In this document: piece after piece, positions 42,472 through 52,234 of the stretch | Position numbering within the stretch: position 1 is the first letter of the stretch | Layout of the letters: every line of letters starts with the position of its first letter | Source of the DNA: Oceanisphaera litoralis | GTDB lineage: Bacteria > Pseudomonadota > Gammaproteobacteria > Enterobacterales > Aeromonadaceae | Assembly (NCBI RefSeq): GCF_016907015.1 | Contig: NZ_JAFBBE010000012.1 | Coordinates: 1-64,000 of the forward strand | Direction: 5' to 3' | DNA: 64,000 bases | Made by a program: the position numbers and the translations under genes | Notes under the pieces: generated by a model | Database searches by the model: none | What the model was told of the DNA's origin: nothing | What the model saw: the letters and a program-made list of their open reading frames with translations, nothing else

Positions 42472-43908
42472 TTACGCTACCGCCAGCGCGACCGTGTCGG
42501 CGTGGGTCTGCACCAGTTCGTCGTGCAGCGACACCACCGCCTGCTCGTAGTATTCGTCATCGACGATAAACTGCATTTCCACCGCCCGCAGCGACTGATG
42601 TACGGCTCGCACCGGCACCTCGGCTCTGTTCAAGGCCGCCACCGAGCGGGCCAGCAGACCCGGAATGCTCATGTTGCTGCCCACCGCCGACACCAGTGAC
42701 ACCTTGTGGGTGTTAACATCGGCGTTGTCGAATCGGTGTTGCAGGGCGCTGACCAGAGTGCGTACCGTTTTACGGTTGCCGGACACATAATAGGTCAGGG
42801 TGTTGGCGTTCATGTCCTTGGCCACCAGATTCAGCTTCATGCGATCCAGCTCGTCGGTGAAACACTCGGCATAGTGCGAGACCCGGCCCACCATGTCCTG
42901 ATCGAACAGCTCGACCGCAAACAGATTGCGGCGACCGGCCACCATTTCCACGCAGGGTGCGGGACTACGATAGTCGGTGGTGATCAGGGTGCCTTCGTGA
43001 TCCGGTTCGAAGGTATTGCGTACCCGCAACGGAATATCCTGCTGACGCAGGCCCTTGGCGGCCTGGGGATGAATGGCTTCCATCCCCAGGTTGGACAGCT
43101 GATCGGTCACGTCGTAGTTGGTGCGACCGAGAGGGATCACCTGCTCTTCGCCCGCCAGTCGCGGATCGGCACTGCTCAGGTGAAATTCCTTGTGTATGAT
43201 GGCCTCGCGGGCGCCGCTCAGCACCGCCAGCCGGCTGAAGGTCATTTCGCTGTAACCCCGGTCGAAGCGGCTCATCAGCCCTTCCTTACAATGGGCATAG
43301 CCGGTCACCACCGGCAACTGGCTGGACAGTTCGACGCGCTCCAGTGCCTGCTCCAGCACCTGATCCAGCGGCAGTGTCTCGTCGGTGCGCCAGCCGGTCA
43401 AATCCATTAATACCGCATTGACGCCACTCTGACGCAGATACAACACCATGTTGTGGGCACTGTGCGCCTCCCCCATGGCCGCCAGCAGCTCGCGAACGGT
43501 CTGCAACTGCTCGGCCAGCTGAAACTGGCCAAAGGCACAGACCTGGCGCAGGTGATGCAAACAGTCGCGAATGCCGGCGATACGATCGTGCAAAAAAGCG
43601 TCCGCCAGGGCGCGCTCGGGGCTCAGGCCAAACATGTCCTTGTTGATCTGGGCCATACGGTTACTGACATTATCCAGCGTCTGTTCCCAGGCACTGTCGT
43701 CTTCCGCATCCGCAAAGGTCGCATACACGCCGGGAGCGCCGGTGCGTTTGCATTCCAGCAGGCCATCGGTAATACCACCGAACGCCGATACCACCAGCAT
43801 GCGCTGATAGTATTCGCCGGACTTGCGTTTATGCAGCACTATATTATCCCGCACCGCCTGATACTGACTCATCGAGGTGCCGCCAATTTTTTCTACTGTG
43901 TGTAACAC
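42472..43908 (-). CDS. ask: Aspartate kinase, ectoine-operon type (Ask_Ect)
   Basis: The 478-residue kinase feeds aspartyl phosphate into ectoine synthesis. The N-terminal KxGGTS motif reads [12 protein letters not shown] and is followed by [14 protein letters not shown]; the catalytic domain ends near residue 300, and two ACT-like regions follow ([14 protein letters not shown] and [12 protein letters not shown]). This Ask_Ect form is feedback-insensitive in the family. The start is a GTG at 43908 with AAGGGA upstream; the ORF before it overlaps a GC-rich hairpin and has no start. It is last in ectA-ectB-ectC-ask, 140 bases after ectC. Confidence 0.9.
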   Translation of the reverse strand: MLHTVEKIGGTSMSQYQAVRDNIVLHKRKSGEYYQRMLVVSAFGGITDGLLECKRTGAPGVYATFADAEDDSAWEQTLDNVSNRMAQINKDMFGLSPERALADAFLHDRIAGIRDCLHHLRQVCAFGQFQLAEQLQTVRELLAAMGEAHSAHNMVLYLRQSGVNAVLMDLTGWRTDETLPLDQVLEQALERVELSSQLPVVTGYAHCKEGLMSRFDRGYSEMTFSRLAVLSGAREAIIHKEFHLSSADPRLAGEEQVIPLGRTNYDVTDQLSNLGMEAIHPQAAKGLRQQDIPLRVRNTFEPDHEGTLITTDYRSPAPCVEMVAGRRNLFAVELFDQDMVGRVSHYAECFTDELDRMKLNLVAKDMNANTLTYYVSGNRKTVRTLVSALQHRFDNADVNTHKVSLVSAVGSNMSIPGLLARSVAALNRAEVPVRAVHQSLRAVEMQFIVDDEYYEQAVVSLHDELVQTHADTVALAVA

Positions 43909-44048
43909 TTTACATTCCCTTAATATTTTTATTGGATGCTTGCCGTGTTCGCACATTTTCAGTGGGCCTGGGATCCCGATGCCTATCTGCAAACGAGGCC
44001 CTGCCCAGTGAAAATGTCCGGAGCGGGGGCCGGGCCCCCGCCGGGTCA

Positions 44049-44456
44049 TCAACCGTCGATGGCTTCCGCTTCCAGCGGATAAACGCCGTCGGCGTCGTGC
44101 ACTTCCTTGCCGGTCAGCGGCGGGTTGAACACGCAGGCCATTTTCATGTCTTCACTGCCGCCCCGCAGCAGGTGCTCGTCGTGCTTATCGAGAACATAGA
44201 GGGTGCCCGCTTCAATGGGGTAGATCTTGCCGGTGGCCAGATCCTTGATTTCGCCATTGCCGCTCATGCAATACACCGACTCCAGGTGGTTCTGGTAGTG
44301 AATGTGGGTCTCGGTGTTGGCATAGATGGTGGTAATGTGAAACGAGAAGCCCATGTTGTCGCCTTTCAGCAACATGCGGGTGCTGTCCCAGGTGCCGGTT
44401 TCGGACTCGATGAAACGTTCGTTTTTTTCACATTCGGCAAGAGTACGTACTATCAT
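44049..44456 (-). CDS. ectC: L-ectoine synthase EctC
   Basis: The 135-residue enzyme closes N-gamma-acetyl-diaminobutyrate into ectoine. It is a cupin: [18 protein letters not shown] and [20 protein letters not shown], both split here, carry the metal and substrate ligands, and [11 protein letters not shown] follows. Length is typical (about 130). AAGGAATACC precedes the ATG at 44456, which excludes upstream in-frame codons. It lies 224 bases after ectB; that gap contains a GC-rich region but no gene. Confidence 0.96.
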   Translation of the reverse strand: MIVRTLAECEKNERFIESETGTWDSTRMLLKGDNMGFSFHITTIYANTETHIHYQNHLESVYCMSGNGEIKDLATGKIYPIEAGTLYVLDKHDEHLLRGGSEDMKMACVFNPPLTGKEVHDADGVYPLEAEAIDG

Positions 44457-44680
44457 GGTATTCCTTTCTTTTGTTCTGTTTTGTCCGCCGGGGCGGACAG
44501 TGAAAATCAATTTGCAGGTAAAGCGGCAACAGGGTTGCCTCATCCGCCACGCTGCAAGCACATCCTTGTGGCGCTCAACAAATGCCATCCCTGGCATTTG
44601 ACGGGCGGCTGAGGCAATCCCTGCAGCCCCTTCTTGGCCTCCAAGTCATCGATTGCGACGACTCAACTGCTAGATAAGGC

Positions 44681-45952
44681 TTAAGACGCCTTCTTCAGGC
44701 GTTCGCTTGCGGTCTCGACAATGGATTCTTCCAGCCAGTCCAGCCCCTGGGTCAGCTCGGCCTCGGTGATGATCAGCGGGCACAGGCACTTCACCACTTC
44801 GTCGTTGGGGCCTGCGGTTTCAATGATCAGGCCGCGCTCGAAGCACTTGGAGGTGATCACATCGGCGATATCGCCATCGCGGCAGGCGATACCCTGCATC
44901 ATGCCCCGGCCTTTCACCTTCACGAACAACTGCGGGAAGCGGTCGACCATGGCCTGCATGCGTGTGGTCAGCAACTCGCCCTTGGCCCGCACTTCGCCGG
45001 CGAAGACGTCGTCTTGCCAGAAGGTTTCCAGCGCCTTGCGTGCGGTAACGAAAGCATGGTTATTGCCACGGAAGGTACCGTTGTGTTCGCCCGGCTCCCA
45101 CTGATCCAGCTCGGGACGCATCAGCACCAGCGCAAACGGCAGACCCATGCCACTCAGCGACTTGGACAGGGTGATGATGTCCGGCTTGATGCCGGCCGGC
45201 TCGAAGCTGAAGAAGGTGCCGGTACGGCCGCAACCGGCCTGAATGTCATCGGCAATCAACAGAATGTCATGCTGGCGGCAGATTTTCTCCAGACGCTGCA
45301 GCCATTCCATCGAGGCCGCATTAAGGCCACCCTCGCCCTGTACTACCTCAAACAGAACGGCGGCAGGCTTGTCTAGGCCACTGGAGTTGTCGTTGAGCAT
45401 GGTTTCGAACAGCAGCAGGCTGTCTTCACCGGCACCGGTGTAACCGTCGTACGGGAGACGGGTGACGTTGGCCAGTACGGTACCGGCACCACCACGGTGA
45501 TGCTGGTTACCGGTGGCGGCCAGGGCGCCCAGGCTGACGCCATGGAAACCGTTGGTGAAGGCCACTATGTTCTCCCGGCCGGTCACCTTGCGCGCCAGCT
45601 TCATCGCCGCTTCCACCGCGTTGGTGCCGGTGGGGCCGGTAAACTGGGCCACATGATCCAGGCCGCGCGGCTTGAGGATGATTTGCTGCAGGGCGGTCAG
45701 AAACGCCGCCTTGGCAGAGGTATGCATATCCAGGCCATGGGCGATGCCATCTGCCTGAATATATTCAATCAGTGCCTCCTTCAATACCGGGTGGTTATGG
45801 CCGTAGTTGAGGGTACCGGCACCGGCAAGAAAGTCCAGATAGCGCTTGCCACTCTGGTCGTGCAGCCAGACACCCTGAGCCTTGTTAAAGGTCACCGGAA
45901 AAGAGCGGGCGTAGGTTTGTACACTGGATTCCATTACATCAAAAATACTCAT
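44681..45952 (-). CDS. ectB: Diaminobutyrate--2-oxoglutarate transaminase EctB
   Basis: The 423-residue PLP enzyme converts aspartate semialdehyde to L-2,4-diaminobutyrate. It is a class III aminotransferase with the PLP lysine in TLSKSLSG near residue 266, [12 protein letters not shown] before it, and [16 protein letters not shown] near 105. EctB-specific features such as the N-terminal YARSFPVTF and [15 protein letters not shown] are present. It is the second gene of the operon, 75 bases downstream of ectA. Confidence 0.97.
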   Translation of the reverse strand: MSIFDVMESSVQTYARSFPVTFNKAQGVWLHDQSGKRYLDFLAGAGTLNYGHNHPVLKEALIEYIQADGIAHGLDMHTSAKAAFLTALQQIILKPRGLDHVAQFTGPTGTNAVEAAMKLARKVTGRENIVAFTNGFHGVSLGALAATGNQHHRGGAGTVLANVTRLPYDGYTGAGEDSLLLFETMLNDNSSGLDKPAAVLFEVVQGEGGLNAASMEWLQRLEKICRQHDILLIADDIQAGCGRTGTFFSFEPAGIKPDIITLSKSLSGMGLPFALVLMRPELDQWEPGEHNGTFRGNNHAFVTARKALETFWQDDVFAGEVRAKGELLTTRMQAMVDRFPQLFVKVKGRGMMQGIACRDGDIADVITSKCFERGLIIETAGPNDEVVKCLCPLIITEAELTQGLDWLEESIVETASERLKKAS

Positions 45953-46027
45953 CTCGACTCCTTAAAGTCCTGAGTTCAAATCTAAAAATATAAAATTCGA
46001 AAAATGCTGAGGGTCGGCCGACAGCAA

Positions 46028-46546
46028 TCAGCCGAGCGCAATGCGGTAGAGAATTTCGCTGCTGCTGCCACCGTTGAAGTGACGCTGCTGATCGAACAGC
46101 ACCTGGCGCACGCCCTGCCCTGTGCCCTGGCTGCGGGCCAGGCTTTCAAACAGTCCCCAGGAAGGGGCATTGTCGGCGGTGATGGTGGTTTCGACGTGGG
46201 TGACGTCGGCACAGGCATGCGATCCCAACAGGGTATCGAGCAGGGTGCGACCCAGCCCTTCACCACGGGCGCGTTTATCTATGGCTACCTGCCAGACAAA
46301 CAAGGTGTTTGGCTCGGCAGGTTTACGGTAGGCAGAGATAAACCCCAGCAGTGTGCCGTCTTCGTCTTCGGCCAACATACAGGTGTCGGCAAAGTGCAGG
46401 CATTGCAGCAGATTACAATAGGTGGAATTGGTATCCAGGGGTTTACAGCGGGCAATCAGGCTATTCACCTCATGACCGTCGGTAGACGTGGGATGGCGCA
46501 ACAATAGTTGCAAATCAATGGTCGTGTCCGTGTCGCTAGCAATCAT
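46028..46546 (-). CDS. ectA: L-2,4-diaminobutyrate acetyltransferase EctA
   Basis: The 172-residue GNAT enzyme acetylates diaminobutyrate with acetyl-CoA. The acetyl-CoA loop is VAIDKRARGEGLGRTLL near residue 88, TTITADNAPSWGLF gives the substrate site, and the family's DTNSTYCNLLQCLHF near 40 is intact. It is first in ectA-ectB-ectC-ask. No ectR regulator gene precedes it; the promoter must lie in 46547-46845, shared divergently with the cold-shock gene. AGGA eight bases before the ATG is part of a small palindrome (46555-46568). Confidence 0.95.
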   Translation of the reverse strand: MIASDTDTTIDLQLLLRHPTSTDGHEVNSLIARCKPLDTNSTYCNLLQCLHFADTCMLAEDEDGTLLGFISAYRKPAEPNTLFVWQVAIDKRARGEGLGRTLLDTLLGSHACADVTHVETTITADNAPSWGLFESLARSQGTGQGVRQVLFDQQRHFNGGSSSEILYRIALG

Positions 46547-46554
46547 TTATAGTC

Positions 46555-46568
46555 CTAAACTGTTTTAG
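46555..46568. promoter_or_regulatory. Small palindrome over the ectA ribosome site
   Basis: CTAAACTGTTTTAG has five-base arms CTAAA/TTTAG and ends nine bases from the ectA ATG, covering its AGGA. It could be an operator or modulate translation. The surrounding 46547-46680 is AT-rich, with a candidate TTGCAA -35 on the minus strand but no clear -10. Confidence 0.3.
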
Positions 46569-46845
46569 TTAGTGGGCTAAGTAAAAAACCCTTATTAACC
46601 TAACAAAGCATTGATAAATTGCAACCTGATCTCGATTAAATTAATTTGAACAGCATGTATTTTACCGTCGTAATGTGACCAATACCGCCGGTGAAAAGCC
46701 ACGAACGAAACCTCCCCCGCCCAGTCACGGCCCGCCTGAACGGAAGATTAACGACCTCACAGGCTCGCTTCATGGCGAGCTGCTACTATCAATGCAGTGG
46801 CGATGCTGTTATCACCACCTTGTCAGACTAAATCGGATACACACT

Positions 46846-47055
46846 ATGAGTACGAAAGAAACAGGAACCGTAAAATGGTTCAACGAGGAGAAAGGCTTCG
46901 GATTCATCACCCGGGCTTCCGGGCCGGATCTGTTTGTGCACTTTTCCTCCATACAGGGCGATGGTTTCAAAACCCTGCAGGAAGGTCAGCCGGTCACTTT
47001 TGTCGTCACCCAGGGCAAGAAAGGGCCTCAAGCCGAAGAAGTAGAGCTGGCTTGA
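46846..47055 (+). CDS. Cold-shock protein, CspA family
   Basis: The 69-residue protein is a single cold-shock domain: [15 protein letters not shown] (RNP1), DLFVHFSSI (RNP2), [17 protein letters not shown]. It binds single-stranded nucleic acid and melts RNA structure. The length is typical of CspA-type proteins. The Shine-Dalgarno is weak (GGAT). A GCTCGC/GCGAGC hairpin (about 46764-46781) lies in the 5' region and could be a cold-responsive leader, but no classical cold-box is certain. It is divergent from ectA and followed by an imperfect terminator-like hairpin at 47064-47084. Confidence 0.93.
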   Translation: MSTKETGTVKWFNEEKGFGFITRASGPDLFVHFSSIQGDGFKTLQEGQPVTFVVTQGKKGPQAEEVELA

Positions 47056-47063
47056 CCCTTACC

Positions 47064-47084
47064 AGGCGGCACCTGGTGCCGCCT
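47064..47084 (+). terminator. Terminator-like hairpin after csp (no T-run)
   Basis: AGGCGGCACC and GGTGCCGCCT form a near-perfect stem nine bases past the stop codon, but no T-run follows, so Rho-independent ending is uncertain. Confidence 0.45.
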
Positions 47085-47108
47085 GAGTCACTCTTTGAAT
47101 GCCGCTCG

Positions 47109-47144
47109 TTATTTGAACACCCGTCATTATTTGAACACCCGTCA
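47109..47144 (+). repeat. Tandem 18-bp repeat between csp and the TPR gene
   Basis: TTATTTGAACACCCGTCA occurs twice in tandem (47109-47126 and 47127-47144), with a degenerate copy just before. Confidence 0.7.
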
Positions 47145-47203
47145 TCATCGGGTTATCCTGCCCCGACCAGGTTTTTGAGTCTTTCACCTCCAGTCGGTAC
47201 CCC

Positions 47204-48115
47204 ATGACCAGATTATTTATATCCCTCTGTTTTTTTATTCTGTCCTTGCCCGTTCTCGCCCAGACCGACGCCGCCTCCGCCACCACAGAAGAAACCATGG
47301 TAGAAGAGCGCATTCCGCTCACGCCCTTTATGGAACGCTATATGCTGGATGAGCTGAAGGCGTTGCGCAGCGAAATGGCCCGCTTTCAGATCCACGTCAC
47401 CGACGAAGTGGTACAAAAGGAACTGGCGGTAGCCGACAAGGCCATGAGCTACGCCAACGTGACCGTGACCTATTTTTTCTATCTGCTGGCGGGCGCCGCC
47501 TCGGTACTGGCCATTGTCGGCTGGCAATCGTTGCGGGAACTGAAAAAGACCGCCCGGGAATATGCCGAAACCGAAATGAAGAAAATCACCAATACCTACG
47601 AACACAAGCTGAAGCAGATAGAACGCGAATTGCAGCGAAAAACCAAGGTTATTGCGGAGAACTACCGGGAAATAGAACGATTCCAGGAAATTCACGGCCT
47701 CTGGCTGCGTGCCAGTCAGGAGCAGAGTCCCCAGGCGAAAATCGATATCTACGATCAGATCCTGGACATCAAACCCGGCGATCTCGATGCCCTCACCCAC
47801 AAGGCCGATGCGGCCCTGATGATGAACGAGCGCCAGTGGGCGCTGAGTCTGTGTAACCGGGTACTGCAGGTGGATCAGCAAAATGCGCACGCCCTGTATC
47901 AGCGGGCCTGTGCCCATGCGGGCGTGGGTAACGAGGATCAGGCGTTGTCCGATCTGGAGCTGGCGGTGCAGAGTAATGTACACCTGCGTAGCGTGGCGGC
48001 CGATGACGAGGAATTCGACCCGCTGCGCCAGCACCCGCGCTTTATCGAGCTGACCAGTGACAGCTCGGAGCAAAGCGGCGTAGACAGTGACGCCGAAGTC
48101 AAAAAACAGGCATGA
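47204..48115 (+). CDS. TPR-repeat membrane protein
   Basis: The 303-residue protein begins with a signal-like helix (MTRLFISLCFFILSLPVLAQ), has one membrane helix near residues 87-108 (TYFFYLLAGAASVLAIVGW), then a charged coiled coil (about 112-165: KKITNTYEHKLKQIEREL and following) and two or three TPRs from about 170 to 255 (KIDIYDQILDIKPGDLDALTHKADAALMM, split). The tail is acidic. This suggests an inner-membrane protein with a protein-binding domain. No specific family name is certain. It stands alone between csp and maoP. Confidence 0.75.
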   Translation: MTRLFISLCFFILSLPVLAQTDAASATTEETMVEERIPLTPFMERYMLDELKALRSEMARFQIHVTDEVVQKELAVADKAMSYANVTVTYFFYLLAGAASVLAIVGWQSLRELKKTAREYAETEMKKITNTYEHKLKQIERELQRKTKVIAENYREIERFQEIHGLWLRASQEQSPQAKIDIYDQILDIKPGDLDALTHKADAALMMNERQWALSLCNRVLQVDQQNAHALYQRACAHAGVGNEDQALSDLELAVQSNVHLRSVAADDEEFDPLRQHPRFIELTSDSSEQSGVDSDAEVKKQA

Positions 48116-48214
48116 AAAATTTTTCAATAACACGTGAAAAAAATTGATTTTGCATACCGGAAGCCAGTGCCATACTTTGCGCGAATCATAGAGCCACATA
48201 GAGTGAGAATGAAC

Positions 48215-48553
48215 ATGAGCTTTGAGTCAACCAAGCCGTTTCAGGACTTCGCCCATTTTCCTCGCGGTCTGCGTCGTTGTGGCGAGTTTACCGTTGCGGA
48301 AGCCCAACTGCTTGAACAATCCGGCCACGCCATGCTCGCGCTGTATACCGGGCAACGGGCACCGAATTGCGATGACGAGCAACGTTTTTTTGAACAGGTG
48401 CAACAAGGTTCAGCGTCGGAAAGCCGCCATGCCAAGGTCTGGTTGAAATACCTGAAAGTCATCGGCCCCAAGCGTGTACACCGCCTCTGTTCGCCCATGG
48501 CGGCGGCCAGCGGCGACGACGACTACGAACCGGCAGAAGACACCGCCGAATAA
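48215..48553 (+). CDS. maoP: DUF413/MaoP (YifE-like) protein
   Basis: The 112-residue protein matches E. coli MaoP/YifE, which helps organise the Ori macrodomain by acting at the maoS site. Conserved stretches are FPRGLRRCGEFTVAEAQLLEQSG, VWLKYLKVIGPKRVHRL, and an acidic tail. The start could be 48209 or 48215; GAGTGAG at 48201-48207 is best placed for 48215. It is monocistronic and closed at 48589-48620. Whether a maoS site lies nearby was not determined. Confidence 0.85.
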   Translation: MSFESTKPFQDFAHFPRGLRRCGEFTVAEAQLLEQSGHAMLALYTGQRAPNCDDEQRFFEQVQQGSASESRHAKVWLKYLKVIGPKRVHRLCSPMAAASGDDDYEPAEDTAE

Positions 48554-48588
48554 CCTGCTGCGCATCGAGTCGCCCGTATCATGTCGTC

Positions 48589-48620
48589 AACAAGGCCGGC
48601 ACCACGCCGGCCTTTTTGTT
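48589..48620 (+). terminator. Intrinsic terminator of maoP
   Basis: AACAAGGCCGGC, a five-base loop and GCCGGCCTTTTTGTT form a strong hairpin ending in T. Confidence 0.9.
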
Positions 48621-48727
48621 GCCTATGTTCCGCCTGGAACCACGCCATGCTTTGCCCGCCATCGCCACAAGATGATACTCTAACGCCAGACACAGGCATG
48701 ACCCACAGCGATTAAAGACCCTACATC

Positions 48728-50149
48728 ATGAGCGACCAAGCAGCACAGCCCACTTTTCTGTTCCACGACTACGAGACGGCAGGCATCCATCCGGCGCTGG
48801 ACAGGCCGGTGCAGTTTGCCGCCATCCGCACCGACGACGAGCTGAACGAGATTGGCGAGCCGGTCATGTTCTATTGCCGGTTACCGGTCGACTACCTGCC
48901 TTCGCCCGAGGCGACACTGATCACCGGCATCACACCGCAAACCGCCCAGCAACAGGGGGTGTGCGAGGCCGAGTTTATCGCCCGCATCCACGAGCAGTTC
49001 AGCCAGGCAGGCACCTGCATTCTGGGCTACAACAATATCCGCTTCGACGATGAAGTGACCCGTTACACCCTGTATCGCAACTTCTACGACCCTTACGCCT
49101 ACAGCTGGCAGCAGGGCAATTCCCGCTGGGATTTGCTGGATGTGGTGCGCACCTTCTATGCCCTGCGGCCGGACGGTATCCAGTGGCCGGAAGACGAGGA
49201 CGGCAAGCCCAGCTTCAAGCTGGAGCGACTGACCGCTGCCAACGGTATCGAACACGGCAATGCCCACGACGCCCTGGCCGATGTGCGCGCCACCATCGCC
49301 CTGGCCCGATTGCTGCGCCAGGCCCAACCCAAGCTGTTCGACTATCTGTTCGAACTGCGCAGCAAGCACAAGGTGAAGGCGTTGCTGGACGTCATCAACA
49401 GCAAGCCCTTGGTGCATGTGTCCGGCATGTTTTCGGCCTGGCAGGGCTGTGCCAGCTGGATTGCGCCTCTGGCCTGGCATCCGGACAATGCCAATGCGGT
49501 GATTTGCGTCAATTTGAACATGGATCTGACGCCGCTTGTCGAGCTGACCCCGGAGCAACTGCACCAGCGGCTCTATACCAGACGGGACGATCTGGGCGAG
49601 CTGGCGCCGGTACCGGTCAAGCTGGTGCATATCAACAAATGTCCGGCTCTGGCCAAGGCGGCCGCGCTCACCGAGCAAAGAGCCGACGAACTGGGCATAG
49701 ACAGGGCCCGATGCCGCCAGAGCCTGGATCTGCTGCGCCGCCATCCTGAGATCCGCGAAAAGGTGGTGGCGCTCTATCAGCTGCAACGGGATTTCCCCCC
49801 CGTCACCGATGTGGATGCGGCGCTCTATCAGGGCGGTTTTTTCAGCGCGGCAGACAAGGCCGCCATGGCCATGGTACGCAACAGTACGCCGGATGCCCTC
49901 GCCGCCCTGCCACTGCAGTTCAGTGATGCCCGCCTGCCCGAGTTGCTGTTTCGCTACCGGGCCCGCAACTACCCTCATACCCTGAGTGAACAGGAATGGC
50001 AGCGCTGGCGACAGCATTGTCAGGACAGGCTGGCCGAACTGGCCGAGCCCTACATGCACCGACTGGAACAATTGGTGATCGAGCATCAGGAAGATGAACA
50101 CAAGCTGGCACTGCTGCAGGCGGTAGCCCGTTATGTTCAATCCCTTTAA
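48728..50149 (+). CDS. sbcB: Exodeoxyribonuclease I SbcB
   Basis: The 473-residue enzyme digests single-stranded DNA 3'-5', interacts with SSB, and works in recombination and mismatch repair. It has the DEDDh nuclease motifs: HDYETAG (Asp14, Glu16), ILGYNNIRFDDE near 100 and HNAHDALADV-like NAHDALADVRAT near 178. The SH3-like and helical C-terminal domains of E. coli ExoI follow (474 residues there). It is adjacent to yohJ; ATG 50160 lies 11 bases beyond its stop. Confidence 0.95.
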   Translation: MSDQAAQPTFLFHDYETAGIHPALDRPVQFAAIRTDDELNEIGEPVMFYCRLPVDYLPSPEATLITGITPQTAQQQGVCEAEFIARIHEQFSQAGTCILGYNNIRFDDEVTRYTLYRNFYDPYAYSWQQGNSRWDLLDVVRTFYALRPDGIQWPEDEDGKPSFKLERLTAANGIEHGNAHDALADVRATIALARLLRQAQPKLFDYLFELRSKHKVKALLDVINSKPLVHVSGMFSAWQGCASWIAPLAWHPDNANAVICVNLNMDLTPLVELTPEQLHQRLYTRRDDLGELAPVPVKLVHINKCPALAKAAALTEQRADELGIDRARCRQSLDLLRRHPEIREKVVALYQLQRDFPPVTDVDAALYQGGFFSAADKAAMAMVRNSTPDALAALPLQFSDARLPELLFRYRARNYPHTLSEQEWQRWRQHCQDRLAELAEPYMHRLEQLVIEHQEDEHKLALLQAVARYVQSL

Positions 50150-50159
50150 GAGCCATCAC

Positions 50160-50498
50160 ATGAAACTGATTCGCGATTTTGCGGTGCTTATCGCCTGTCT
50201 TCTGGTGGGCAAGGGCATGGCGACACTCCTGCCCTTTGCCTTTCCGGGCAGCATTCTCGGTTTGCTGCTGCTGTTTTTTCTGCTCTCCACTCAGCTTATT
50301 CCGCTGGGCTGGGTCCATGACGGCGGCCATCTTATCCTGCGCCATATGGCCTTGCTGTTTATTCCGGTAGCGGCCGCTCTACTCGGGTATGTGGACGTGC
50401 TTAGCGACGGCCTGGGCTTGATTATCGGCTCCGCGCTCGGGGGCTTGGTGCTGATCCTGCTGGTGGTGGGGCGTCTCTATCAGAGGATGATGTCATGA
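50160..50498 (+). CDS. yohJ: CidA/LrgA family protein YohJ
   Basis: The 112-residue protein has four membrane helices and matches the LrgA/CidA family, holin-like proteins related to murein hydrolase control and, in some bacteria, pyruvate uptake. AFPGSILGLLLLFFLL (split) is the signature. The ATG at 50160 with TAAGAG upstream gives the family start; an ATG at 50133 would overlap sbcB. The stop overlaps the yohK start (ATGATG), indicating coupling. Confidence 0.88.
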   Translation: MKLIRDFAVLIACLLVGKGMATLLPFAFPGSILGLLLLFFLLSTQLIPLGWVHDGGHLILRHMALLFIPVAAALLGYVDVLSDGLGLIIGSALGGLVLILLVVGRLYQRMMS

Positions 50499-51184
50499 TG
50501 GTCTGGCTCGCGATGCCACTCACGGCCCTGTTTTATCTGCTGACCAGGAAACTGGCCCGCAAGGTAAAAAACCCGCTGGTCAATACCATCATGCTGCCGG
50601 CGCTGGCCATCATGGCCCTGTTGTTGCTGACCGGACAGGACTCGACCGATTACCAGACCGGCGTGAGACCACTTAGCCTGCTGCTGGAGCTGGCGGTGGT
50701 CGCCTTTGCCCTGCCACTGTACCAGCAGGCCGCCAAAATCCGCCGCCAGCTGGGGCCCATCCTGTTGTGCTGCAGCCTGTCGGTGTTGATTTCGGTAGGC
50801 ACTACCCTGCTGATCGGTGGCCTGATACAGGCGGAGCCTGAATTACTGGCTTCTATCGCCACCAAATCGATTACCACGCCGCTGGCCATGAGCATCAGCC
50901 AGAGCATGGGCGGTATTCCCGCCATCGCCGCCGGGCTGGTGATCATTGTCGGCATGATGGGCGCCATCATCGGCTTTCCGCTGCTGCGGCTTGCCGGCAT
51001 CCACCATCCCGAAGCCCAGGGCCTGGCCATGGGCGCCGGCGCTCACGCCATCGGCACCGGTGCCGCCGCCGACGTCGGGAACGTACAGGGCGCCTTTGCC
51101 TCGCTGGCCATGGTGGTGTGCGGTATCGCCACCGCCGTGCTGGCCCCGCCGCTGTTTCAGCTGTACCTTTGGTTGACCCATTAA
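50495..51184 (+). CDS. yohK: CidB/LrgB family protein YohK
   Basis: The 229-residue partner of YohJ has about seven membrane helices and matches LrgB. ATKSITTPLAMSIS and GAGAHAIGTGAAADVG are the family signatures, near residues 130 and 185. Start overlap with yohJ by four bases and the conserved order yohJ-yohK-cdd, as in E. coli, support the assignment. Confidence 0.92.
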   Translation: MMVWLAMPLTALFYLLTRKLARKVKNPLVNTIMLPALAIMALLLLTGQDSTDYQTGVRPLSLLLELAVVAFALPLYQQAAKIRRQLGPILLCCSLSVLISVGTTLLIGGLIQAEPELLASIATKSITTPLAMSISQSMGGIPAIAAGLVIIVGMMGAIIGFPLLRLAGIHHPEAQGLAMGAGAHAIGTGAAADVGNVQGAFASLAMVVCGIATAVLAPPLFQLYLWLTH

Positions 51185-51202
51185 GTCGAAGAGGCGCTGC
51201 CG

Positions 51203-52102
51203 ATGACCAATGATGCACTCAAACAGGCACTCAATCAGGCACTACAGTTGCACAGGCTCGAGGATCTGTGTCGCTTCAGCCCGGAGCAGATCGCCACCCT
51301 GTTGCAAGCGACCCAGCTGGGTGAAGATGCCCTGGCGCTGGCCCTGCTACCGCTGGCCCGGCACAAGGCACAGGCACCGGTCTCCGGCTTTCGGGTGGGT
51401 GCCATCGCCATTGGCGGCTCCGGCCACTGGTATCTGGGCGCCAATATGGAAACCGGCGGCCTCCCCCTGAACTCTGCCCTGCATGCGGAGCAGGCAGCCA
51501 TTGGCCATGCGGCGCTCTTTGATGAGCATCACATCGATAAAATGGTGGTCAGCGCCAGTCCCTGCGGCCACTGCCGCCAGTTCATGCAGGAGCTCAATCA
51601 AGACAGTCTCATGCTGGTACTGCCCGATGATCACTTCATGCTTGCCGAGCTGCTGCCCCATGCCTTTGGCCCGGCGGATCTGGGGCAGGCCTGCGGCATG
51701 CTCAACAGCCCGGCCGGCTCGCTTGGCCTGCAAAAGTGTCAACCACAGACGGCGCAAGACCTGGCGTGTCTGGCCGCCCTGGACGAAGCCAATGCCAGCT
51801 ATGCCCCTTACAGCCACAACCGGGCCGGTGTGGCCCTGTTGCTGGACGATGGTCAGATCTGCCGCGGCCGTTACCTGGAAAATGCCGCTTTCAACCCCAG
51901 CCTGGGGCCCATGCAGCTCGCCCTGAGCCAGCTGTTTTTGCAGGACTATACCGCCGACCGGATCCGGCGCGCCTTTATCGTGGAAGCCAAAGCGGAGGTA
52001 CGGCAATATGATGCCGCTGCCCGGTTGCTGAGCCGGTTGAGTGCGGTCACGCTGGAGCGGCTGGTATTGGACACAGTGAGGGGTGAGGGGGAAACGGCGT
52101 AA
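51203..52102 (+). CDS. cdd: Cytidine deaminase Cdd
   Basis: The 299-residue enzyme (E. coli 294) deaminates cytidine and deoxycytidine. The zinc site is His94, Glu96, Cys121 and Cys124 in LHAEQAAI and PCGHCRQF. As in the long homodimeric form, the C-terminal half (residues about 185-299, beginning CLAALDEANASYAPYSHN) repeats the fold without the zinc ligands. It is last in yohJ-yohK-cdd, 18 bases after yohK. Confidence 0.95.
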   Translation: MTNDALKQALNQALQLHRLEDLCRFSPEQIATLLQATQLGEDALALALLPLARHKAQAPVSGFRVGAIAIGGSGHWYLGANMETGGLPLNSALHAEQAAIGHAALFDEHHIDKMVVSASPCGHCRQFMQELNQDSLMLVLPDDHFMLAELLPHAFGPADLGQACGMLNSPAGSLGLQKCQPQTAQDLACLAALDEANASYAPYSHNRAGVALLLDDGQICRGRYLENAAFNPSLGPMQLALSQLFLQDYTADRIRRAFIVEAKAEVRQYDAAARLLSRLSAVTLERLVLDTVRGEGETA

Positions 52103-52127
52103 ACCGCAACCATGCATACCCTCTTTT

Positions 52128-52211
52128 GTAGGGTCGACTTATTTTAGGTAAGAGTATTCGACCACAACCAGGGCACAGCCTTAAAACGGTCGAATGAATT
52201 CGGCCCTACAG
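52128..52211. repeat. Dispersed palindromic repeat, GTAGGGTC family, copy 2
   Basis: GTAGGGTCGACTTATTTTAG at the left and CGAATGAATTCGGCCCTAC at the right mirror the element at 4170-4239. It lies between the convergent cdd and recR genes, where its folded form could end both transcripts. Confidence 0.7.
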
Positions 52212-52234
52212 GGTGTTTCCCCTCACCAGCGGGG

